Below are positions 26,406 to 31,354 of a stretch of 64,000 nt of DNA, one piece after another. The notes under the pieces were generated by a model, which did no database searches, was not told the DNA's origin, and saw only the letters and a program-made list of their open reading frames with translations. The DNA comes from Aeromicrobium piscarium (GTDB lineage: Bacteria > Actinomycetota > Actinomycetes > Propionibacteriales > Nocardioidaceae), in contig NZ_VLNT01000006.1 in NCBI RefSeq assembly GCF_007421815.1, positions 57,108 through 121,107 of the forward strand, given 5' to 3'. Position 1 is the first letter of the stretch. The number at the start of each line of letters is the position of its first letter. Position numbers and translations under genes: made by a program.

Positions 26406-26488
26406 GCCGCCACCGCCTCGAGGAGAAACAGGGTAGGCCGGTGCCGGCATGAGGTGACTGTCTTCGGTCGCTCGCTGCGCTCGCTCAT
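26402..26488 (-). CDS. 28-codon micro-ORF 1, first ORF of lexA mRNA
   Basis: ATG 26488 lies 6 bases after the TACCGT box, so it is predicted to be the 5' end of a leaderless lexA transcript. It ends in TGA 26404-26402, overlapping micro-ORF 2. Same peptide as micro-ORF 2. Before the duplication this ATG, or its equivalent, was probably the lexA start itself. Confidence 0.55.
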   Translation of the reverse strand: MSERSERPKTVTSCRHRPTLFLLEAVAA

Positions 26489-26494
26489 GCCCTC

Positions 26495-26535
26495 ACGGTA
26501 GCGGGATCGACCGTCCATATCAAACATCTGTTCGA
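26495..26535 (-). promoter_or_regulatory. lexA promoter with LexA box
   Basis: The LexA box at 26520-26535 reads, on the minus strand, TCGAACAGATGTTTGA, one change from TCGAAC-N4-GTTCGA. It covers the -35 TTGATA (26523-26518); 17 bases later comes the -10 TACCGT (26500-26495). This predicts autorepression of lexA, with transcription starting at about 26488. Confidence 0.8.
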
Positions 26536-26540
26536 ATAGG

Positions 26541-27497
26541 TCAGTGCGTGTCGTGACGGCGGCCCTGGGTGTCGTCGATCACCTTGATGAAGGTGGTGAT
26601 CTCGTCCTCGATCTGCAGCTGGGCACGTTCGGCATCGGTGCGGGACTGCGCGGTGTCCAGGTCCTCGGTGAGCGTGCGCTGGTTGACGACATTCTCCTCG
26701 ACGGCCTGGAGCGCGGCACCGAACAGCACGGCGTAGAGGCCCACCCATAGCCACAACAGCAGGACCACCACGCCGGCGAGCGCACCGTAGGTCTCGCCGT
26801 AGCTGCCGAAGTTGTTGACGTACACCGAGAAGCCGACCGAGGCGATGATCCACAACCCGGCGGCGGCGAGTACCCCGCGTGTCACGAAGCGCTGTGGACT
26901 CGGGCGGTTGGGGGCGAGGCGATACATCATCGCGATGAGGGCGATCACGAGACCGATCAGGATGAGCCAGCGCGCCACCTCGGCCGCGATGCGCACGCCC
27001 GGCACGATGTCGATGATCGAGAACAGGGCGGGCGCCACGGCCACCAGTGCCACCGCGACGATCGCGAAGGCGATCGCCGCGGCCGTCATGCCGTAGGCGA
27101 GCGCCTTGCGCTTGACGAAGCTGCGGTCATCGCCCAGTCCGTACATGGTGTTGACGGCGGTGAGCAGATTGCTGACACCGCCGGATGCGCTGTAGAGCGC
27201 GATGGCCAGCGCGATCACGGTGGTGACACCGAGCGCCCCGGAGGACGTCTCGGCGACCTGCTGGATCTGGTCGGTGACGATCGACGCGGCATCCGCTGGC
27301 AGCACGTCCTGGATGCGGTCGACCTGACCGGCGATCGTCTGGGGGGAGGCGAACAGGGCGTACAGCGAGATGCCCGCGATCACCGCCGGGAACAGCGAGG
27401 TGAAGGTGTAGAAGGCGACTCCCGCGGCGAGGAGCGGCGCCTGATGGGAGGACGCCTGCTGCCAGGCGAGCTTCGCGGTGGCGATCGTCGAACGCAT
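26541..27497 (-). CDS. YihY/BrkB-family membrane protein
   Basis: A 318-residue protein with six hydrophobic helices. The N-terminal AAGVAFYTFTSLFPAVIAGISLYALF and the later SVGFSVYVNNFGSYGETYGALAGVVVLLLWLWVGLYAVLFGAALQAVEE are hallmark YihY/BrkB segments. The family was once called ribonuclease BN by error; its function is unknown, though some members affect envelope stress or serum resistance. The C-terminal 50 residues are charged and cytosolic. A TAGTTT box lies 6 bases before the ATG. Confidence 0.88.
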   Translation of the reverse strand: MRSTIATAKLAWQQASSHQAPLLAAGVAFYTFTSLFPAVIAGISLYALFASPQTIAGQVDRIQDVLPADAASIVTDQIQQVAETSSGALGVTTVIALAIALYSASGGVSNLLTAVNTMYGLGDDRSFVKRKALAYGMTAAAIAFAIVAVALVAVAPALFSIIDIVPGVRIAAEVARWLILIGLVIALIAMMYRLAPNRPSPQRFVTRGVLAAAGLWIIASVGFSVYVNNFGSYGETYGALAGVVVLLLWLWVGLYAVLFGAALQAVEENVVNQRTLTEDLDTAQSRTDAERAQLQIEDEITTFIKVIDDTQGRRHDTH

Positions 27498-27503
27498 GTC
27501 CCG

Positions 27504-27509
27504 AAACTA
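27504..27509 (-). promoter_or_regulatory. -10 box of yihY-like gene
   Basis: TAGTTT on the minus strand ends 6 bases before ATG 27497, predicting a leaderless mRNA. It is divergent from the cupin promoter. Confidence 0.5.
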
Positions 27510-27563
27510 TCGGTGAAGGCCGTGCTCCGCCTGGTGGGGACGGGTGATGAGCCTCTCGTGGCG

Positions 27564-27569
27564 TAGCGT
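27564..27569 (+). promoter_or_regulatory. -10 box of cupin gene
   Basis: TAGCGT ends 6 bases before ATG 27576, predicting a leaderless mRNA. Confidence 0.5.
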
Positions 27570-27575
27570 CACCGT

Positions 27576-27932
27576 ATGGATGCCGTTCGCTTGCCCGATC
27601 TCGTCGACGACCACCTCGCCGAGGCGAGGCGCCACGATCACGGCCGCAGTGCCCAGGCGTTGCATCCGGGCCGCCAACATCAACTGCGGCAGACCCTCAT
27701 CGCGATGGTCGAGGGCACCGCGCTTGGCGAGCATCAGGCTCCGGGGGAGGCGACCTTGCAGGTGTTGCGGGGCCGGGTGCGCCTCTCCAGCGCTGACTCG
27801 GCCACCGAGGCATCGGCGGGAGACCTGGTGATCATCCCGGCCGAGCGCCACGATCTTCACGCGCTCGAGGACGCCGCCGTCCTGCTCACCACGATCGTGC
27901 CGTTGACCACGATCGTGCCCGAGGACTCCTGA
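27576..27932 (+). CDS. small cupin-domain protein
   Basis: A 118-residue single-domain cupin. The core runs from about 50 to 112: EHQAPGEATLQVLRGRVRLSS is motif 1 and GDLVIIPAERHDLHALEDAAVLL is motif 2. The metal site is only partly kept, with His in GEHQAPGE and in RHDLHAL. Such small actinobacterial cupins have no fixed function. The tail TTIVPLTTIVPEDS repeats TTIVP, probably from a 12-base duplication. mobA-like follows after 22 bp. Confidence 0.75.
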   Translation: MDAVRLPDLVDDHLAEARRHDHGRSAQALHPGRQHQLRQTLIAMVEGTALGEHQAPGEATLQVLRGRVRLSSADSATEASAGDLVIIPAERHDLHALEDAAVLLTTIVPLTTIVPEDS

Positions 27933-27954
27933 GCATGTGTGCCGTCGAAGAGAC

Positions 27955-28524
27955 GTGAGCGAGCCGTGGACGGATCCGGCCGGGGCTCTCGATGCGGTGA
28001 TCCTGGCCGGCGGCCGCGGCTCGCGGCTCGGCGGCCGTGACAAGGCCTCGATCGAGGTCGACGGAGAGTCGCTGCTGCGCCGGGCCGTGGACGGCGCCCG
28101 CTCGGCCGGATGCCGGGAGGTGGTCGTGGTCGGTCCGCCCCGGGCGGGGTGGGAGGAGATCGTCCAGGTGCGGGAGGAGCCCGCGTACGGCGGGCCCGTG
28201 GCGGCGCTGGCCGCAGCGCTCGGGCGGCTCCGGTCCGAGGGCGTGCTCCTGATGGCCGTGGACCTGCGGAACGCCGCCGGCGTGGCGCGGCTGCTCGCCT
28301 CGCTGCCGCGCCCGCGCACCGGTGTCGTGCTCGTCGACGGCTCGGGGGCCGATCAGTGGCTCGCCTCCCGCTGGCGCACGGAGGTGCTGCGCGGCTCGTT
28401 GACCGGGGATCACCGCGATCAGGCCCTGCGACGCGTCCTGGGGGCGTTCGAACCGGACCGGGTGGTGGTCGGCGATGATCTGGTGCGCGATATCGACACC
28501 CCCGCCGATCTCGAGGGCCCCTGA
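27955..28524 (+). CDS. MobA-like nucleotidyltransferase
   Basis: A 189-residue protein with the NTP-transferase opening AVILAGGRGSRLGGRDKASIEVDGESLLRRAVD and a D-containing segment VLLMAVDLRNAAG in place of the usual metal-binding DMP. MobA adds GMP to the molybdenum cofactor; no other cofactor gene is nearby, so mobA itself is only one option among related sugar or MEP-type transferases. GTG 27955 is chosen; GTG 27937 in the same frame would add six residues. Neither has a good ribosome-binding site. Confidence 0.7.
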   Translation: MSEPWTDPAGALDAVILAGGRGSRLGGRDKASIEVDGESLLRRAVDGARSAGCREVVVVGPPRAGWEEIVQVREEPAYGGPVAALAAALGRLRSEGVLLMAVDLRNAAGVARLLASLPRPRTGVVLVDGSGADQWLASRWRTEVLRGSLTGDHRDQALRRVLGAFEPDRVVVGDDLVRDIDTPADLEGP

Positions 28525-28530
28525 CCGCTC

Positions 28531-28613
28531 GACGAGTGGTGCGACCGCGACCGCGAGTGGTGCATCTTCGCCCCTAATTCACTGAAAACCGGGCGGATAT
28601 GCACCACTCGGCG
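28531..28613. repeat. Inverted repeat, GAGTGGTGCA type
   Basis: GACGAGTGGTGC (28531-28542) and CGAGTGGTGCATC (28553-28565) are direct copies; ATGCACCACTCGGCG (about 28598-28612) is the inverted partner, pairing GAGTGGTGCAT over about 11 bp around a 33-base loop. It lies between the mobA-like gene and the SOS promoter. Confidence 0.6.
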
Positions 28614-28644
28614 CTCCGCCGGGGCGGGCGGCACGAGGATTTTC

Positions 28645-28660
28645 TCGATCAGATGTTCGA
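28645..28660 (+). promoter_or_regulatory. LexA box 1 of LysM gene
   Basis: TCGATCAGATGTTCGA, one change from TCGAAC-N4-GTTCGA, lies just upstream of the -35 box. Confidence 0.7.
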
Positions 28661-28667
28661 TCGGTAC

Positions 28668-28695
28668 TTGTTTTGTCAGTGGGCTCGCGTATAGT
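28668..28695 (+). promoter_or_regulatory. Promoter of LysM gene
   Basis: TTGTTT (28668-28673), a 16-base spacer and TATAGT (28690-28695) form one of the best promoters in the window. It is framed by two LexA boxes. Confidence 0.7.
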
Positions 28696-28710
28696 CGCTC
28701 ATGTGTTCGA

Positions 28711-28726
28711 TCGAACGGATGTTCGT
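28711..28726 (+). promoter_or_regulatory. LexA box 2 of LysM gene
   Basis: TCGAACGGATGTTCGT differs from TCGAAC-N4-GTTCGA only at the last base. It lies about 16 bases after the -10 box, where bound LexA would block transcription. Confidence 0.8.
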
Positions 28727-28800
28727 CTCGAATGACATCGCCGAACGAGGTTCGGTCGGACACGCCAGACCTTGACCTCGGCTTCCCCACGGAGGACATC

Positions 28801-29196
28801 ATGAGCGCTATCGCCTACCAGGACCTGACCCTGACCACCCCGCGTCCGCAGCGTCATCTGCGGGCGGTGCCGTCTCCGGTCGTACCCGACCGACCGGCAC
28901 CGGTGCGGCTCACCCGTCGTGGTCGCGTGGTCGTGTTCGCCGCGGTGAGCCTGATCCTGGCGCTCGGAGCGGTCGTCATGGGTGCGTCTGTGGCCGCCAC
29001 AAGCGATTCGGCTCCGATCGCGACCACCACGGTGCAGGTGCAGCCCGGGCAGACCCTGTGGCACATCGCGGCCGAGGCCAACCCGGGAGGCGACGTGCGG
29101 GCCACGGTCGATGAGATCGTGCGTCTCAACGCGCTCCCCAATGCCAGCGGCCTGCAGATGGGCACCTCGCTCGCCGTTCCGGTCTACGCGGACTGA
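28801..29196 (+). CDS. LysM membrane protein, ChiZ/DivS-like SOS division inhibitor candidate
   Basis: A 131-residue protein with a cytosolic head (1-40), one helix (about 42-66) and an external LysM domain (about 77-129, VQVQPGQTLWHIAAEANPGG ... IVRLNALPN ... MGTSLAVPV). M. tuberculosis Rv2719c (ChiZ) and C. glutamicum DivS occupy the same lexA-nrdR neighbourhood and stop division during SOS. Here lexA is not the direct neighbour, but two LexA boxes flank the promoter. ATG 28801 has GGAGG at good spacing; an in-frame start 69 bases upstream is less likely. Confidence 0.82.
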   Translation: MSAIAYQDLTLTTPRPQRHLRAVPSPVVPDRPAPVRLTRRGRVVVFAAVSLILALGAVVMGASVAATSDSAPIATTTVQVQPGQTLWHIAAEANPGGDVRATVDEIVRLNALPNASGLQMGTSLAVPVYAD

Positions 29197-29208
29197 CGCG
29201 TCGGTGCC

Positions 29209-29250
29209 GAGCCCGCCGTCACGCCCCGGGGAAGGGCGGGCGGCGGGTTC
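29209..29250. terminator. Imperfect hairpin between convergent LysM and sigma genes
   Basis: GAGCCCGCCG...CGCCC pairs with GGGCG...CGGCGGGTTC around CGGGGAA. The stem is long but imperfect and lies in the 55-bp convergent gap. Confidence 0.5.
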
Positions 29251-29251
29251 G

Positions 29252-30442
29252 TCATAGTGAGCGGCGAGTCGCGTGGGTGGCCATATAGGCCTGCTCGGCC
29301 CCGGGCTCGGCGCGAGCGGAGCCCAACTGCCACTGACGCTGGGCCTCCTCGAAACGTCCGAGCCGTTCGAGCAGCTCGGCTCGCACCGCGTGCCACAGAT
29401 GGGAGTCGGCCGGCAGGGTGTCGACGACCTCGAGCGCGATCGCGGGCCCCTCGACCTCTGCGAGCGCCACGGCCCGGTTGAGGTCGACCGACGGGCCCGG
29501 GGCGATGATGCGCAAGGTGTCGTAGTGCGCCAGGACGGCACGCCAGTCGGCCGGCATTCCGTCAGCCGTCGCGGCATGGAGGGCCTGGATCTCGGCCTCG
29601 ACCGTGTACCGCGACAGCCTGGGGGAGCGCCGGCCCTGGCGAAGGAGGAACCCGGCCTCGGCGATCGTGTCGGACTCCCACAGTCCGCGGTCCTGATGCG
29701 GCAACGCGATGAGATCGCCGTGCAGTCCGATGCGCGCCCGGCGGCGGGAGCGGATGAAGAGCATCAGAGCCAGCAGGCCGCGGATGTCGTCGTGATCAGG
29801 TAGCTGCGACAGCAGGGAACGGGTCAGCCCGATGGCCTCCTCGGAGAGATCGTCACCGGTCAGCGTCGCACTGCGCGAGCCGACATAGCCCTCGTTGAAG
29901 ATGAGATAGAGCACGGCGAGCACGGCATCCAGTCGGTCGTCGAGGTCCGCGACCGCCGGTGCGGCGAAGGAGATGTCGCCTCGGGTGATCGGACGCTTCG
30001 CCAGGTCGAGTCGGCGCCGCATCGTGGCGTCATCGACGCCGAAGGCGTGGGCGATCTCCGTGAGGGACAGGCCGGCACAGAAGCGCAGGACGAGGGCGAC
30101 ACGGGCCGGCAGGTGCAGCGCGGGGTGGCAGCAGGTGAACACCAGGGCCAGTCGATGATCTTCGGCGGTGTCCTCCGCCAGTGCTGCCAGCGCTCGAGGC
30201 CGGGGCGTATCGGCGCCGCGCAGTCGATCGAGCGCCGCCCGACGGGCGGTGGCAAGGACCCAGCGGTCCGGTTGCTCCGGGATGCCGTCGCGCTCCCACG
30301 TCTCGGAGGCCGCCGCGAAGGCCGCATCGGTGGTGGCCTCGACGATGTCCAGGTCGCCGCTGTCGTGCAGCACCGCGGCCGCTGCCACGGCGTGGGCGCC
30401 GCGGAACGTCCGGACGATCCGTCGTTCGGCGAGGGTGGTCAT
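29252..30442 (-). CDS. ECF42-type RNA polymerase sigma factor
   Basis: A 396-residue extracytoplasmic-function sigma factor with a long C-terminal extension. Region 2 lies at about 8-75, region 4 at about 105-160 (LPARVALVLRFCAGLSLTEIAHAFGVDDATMRRRL). The extension has YLIFNEGYVGS (DUF6596) and TPR-like helices to about 390, typical of group ECF42. ECF42 factors usually sit with a DGPF/YCII gene and have no anti-sigma; no DGPF gene is seen. Its ATG overlaps the stop of a 16-codon leader ORF. Confidence 0.88.
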   Translation of the reverse strand: MTTLAERRIVRTFRGAHAVAAAAVLHDSGDLDIVEATTDAAFAAASETWERDGIPEQPDRWVLATARRAALDRLRGADTPRPRALAALAEDTAEDHRLALVFTCCHPALHLPARVALVLRFCAGLSLTEIAHAFGVDDATMRRRLDLAKRPITRGDISFAAPAVADLDDRLDAVLAVLYLIFNEGYVGSRSATLTGDDLSEEAIGLTRSLLSQLPDHDDIRGLLALMLFIRSRRRARIGLHGDLIALPHQDRGLWESDTIAEAGFLLRQGRRSPRLSRYTVEAEIQALHAATADGMPADWRAVLAHYDTLRIIAPGPSVDLNRAVALAEVEGPAIALEVVDTLPADSHLWHAVRAELLERLGRFEEAQRQWQLGSARAEPGAEQAYMATHATRRSL

Positions 30443-30489
30443 GCGATGGCGTCGACCTGGAGGGCGGGCTCGGGTGACGCGGTGCTCAT
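30439..30489 (-). CDS. 16-codon leader ORF coupled to the sigma factor
   Basis: MSTASPEPALQVDAIA, with an AGAGGA ribosome-binding site. Its TGA (30441-30439) overlaps the sigma-factor ATG. The sigma gene has no good site of its own, so it probably depends on translation of this leader. It may be the remnant of a DGPF partner gene, but this is a guess. Confidence 0.45.
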   Translation of the reverse strand: MSTASPEPALQVDAIA

Positions 30490-30536
30490 GCGAGTCCTCT
30501 CGGTGCTTCGGGGGCGTGCCCGGGGTGGCGAGGTGG

Positions 30537-30542
30537 TCGACA
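30537..30542 (-). promoter_or_regulatory. Possible ECF42 -35 motif
   Basis: TGTCGA on the minus strand, the -35 hexamer reported for ECF42 targets, lies 48 bp before the leader ORF. No clear -10 motif at normal spacing was found, so this is weak. Confidence 0.25.
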
Positions 30543-30629
30543 CGATCTTGGCCGACACGCCGGGGAGCCGCACGCCGAGGTGTGCTGACCTGCGCAAACG
30601 CAGACTGTCAGACCCGCCTGTCAGGCTGT

Positions 30630-30658
30630 TTGCATGAGCCCGTCGCGCGACGTAGGCT
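30630..30658 (+). promoter_or_regulatory. nrdR promoter
   Basis: TTGCAT (30630-30635), 17 bases, then TAGGCT (30653-30658). The predicted start near 30665 falls inside the first NrdR box. Confidence 0.7.
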
Positions 30659-30663
30659 AAACA

Positions 30664-30673
30664 CTAGATGTAG
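30664..30673 (+). promoter_or_regulatory. NrdR box 1
   Basis: CTAGATGTAG within ACACTAGATGTAGTAC; 8 of 10 positions fit the CWATATATWG core. Confidence 0.65.
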
Positions 30674-30694
30674 TACTTACACTCGTGTAGTTCT

Positions 30695-30704
30695 CCACAT
30701 ATAG
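30695..30704 (+). promoter_or_regulatory. NrdR box 2
   Basis: CCACATATAG, 8 of 10 positions of the CWATATATWG core, exactly 31 bp after box 1. Paired NrdR boxes usually lie about three helical turns apart. Confidence 0.6.
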
Positions 30705-30792
30705 ACCCACAAGTCGATCGGCGTTTCCCACAGATCCGCCTGTTTTCCACACTCGTGTCCACCACGTCGTCCACAGTGAGAGGAGCCCTGCG

Positions 30793-31299
30793 ATGCGTTG
30801 CCCGTTCTGCAAGAACGACGACACCCGGGTCCTGGACAGCCGTGTCTCCGATGATGGTGGCGCCATCCGCCGGCGCCGTGCCTGCTCGGCCTGCGACAAG
30901 CGCTTCACGACGATGGAGCAGATGCAGCTGACGGTGCGCAAGAAGTCCGGCGCCACCGAGCCCTTCGCCCGCGACAAAGCCGTCGCGGGGGTGGCCAAGG
31001 CCTGCAAGGGACGCCCGGTCTCCGCCGACGATCTGGCCTGTCTGGGCCAGCAGGTCGAGGATGCTCTCCGCGCCAGCGGCTCGGCCGAGATCCCGGCGCA
31101 CGAGATCGGGCTCGCGGTCCTGGAGCCGTTACGGGCCCTCGACGAGGTGGCCTATCTGCGGTTCGCGAGCGTCTACAAGGCCTTCGACTCCGCCGACGAC
31201 TTCGTCGCCGAGATCGCCACTCTGCTCGCGGCCGCCACCGACGGCGAGCTCGCCGAGGAGGCGGCCCGGTCGGCACCCGGCGTCGACCCCACGAACTGA
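30793..31299 (+). CDS. nrdR: ribonucleotide reductase repressor NrdR
   Basis: Senses ATP/dATP and represses ribonucleotide reductase genes. The 168 residues have a zinc ribbon with C3, C6, C31 and C34 and the basic patch [15 protein letters not shown], then an ATP-cone (about 50-140: [59 protein letters not shown]). AGGAG precedes the ATG. The 350-bp gap before it holds the sigma-factor leader, a sigma-70 promoter and two NrdR boxes, so it probably represses itself and nrdJ. Confidence 0.95.
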   Translation: MRCPFCKNDDTRVLDSRVSDDGGAIRRRRACSACDKRFTTMEQMQLTVRKKSGATEPFARDKAVAGVAKACKGRPVSADDLACLGQQVEDALRASGSAEIPAHEIGLAVLEPLRALDEVAYLRFASVYKAFDSADDFVAEIATLLAAATDGELAEEAARSAPGVDPTN

Positions 31300-31354
31300 C
31301 ACAACACCCACCACACCAGTTGAAGCATCACCAGTTGAAACAGGAGCGCAAGGC

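Larger units (their letters stand above)
26311..26491 (-). repeat. Exact 83-bp tandem duplication in the lexA leader
   Basis: 26311-26393 and 26394-26476 are identical, and the first 15 bases appear a third time (26477-26491). On the minus strand each unit contains ATGAGCGAGCG, a TCATGCCGGCACCGG core, CCTACCCTG and GAGGCGGTGG before the next ATG. A diverged single unit of 80 bp lies before hflX. Confidence 0.9.

Noticed and set aside
31300-31354. Cobalamin riboswitch before nrdJ
   Set aside because: The gap is 55 bases with only an 11-base direct repeat; too short for a riboswitch and without a B12-box.
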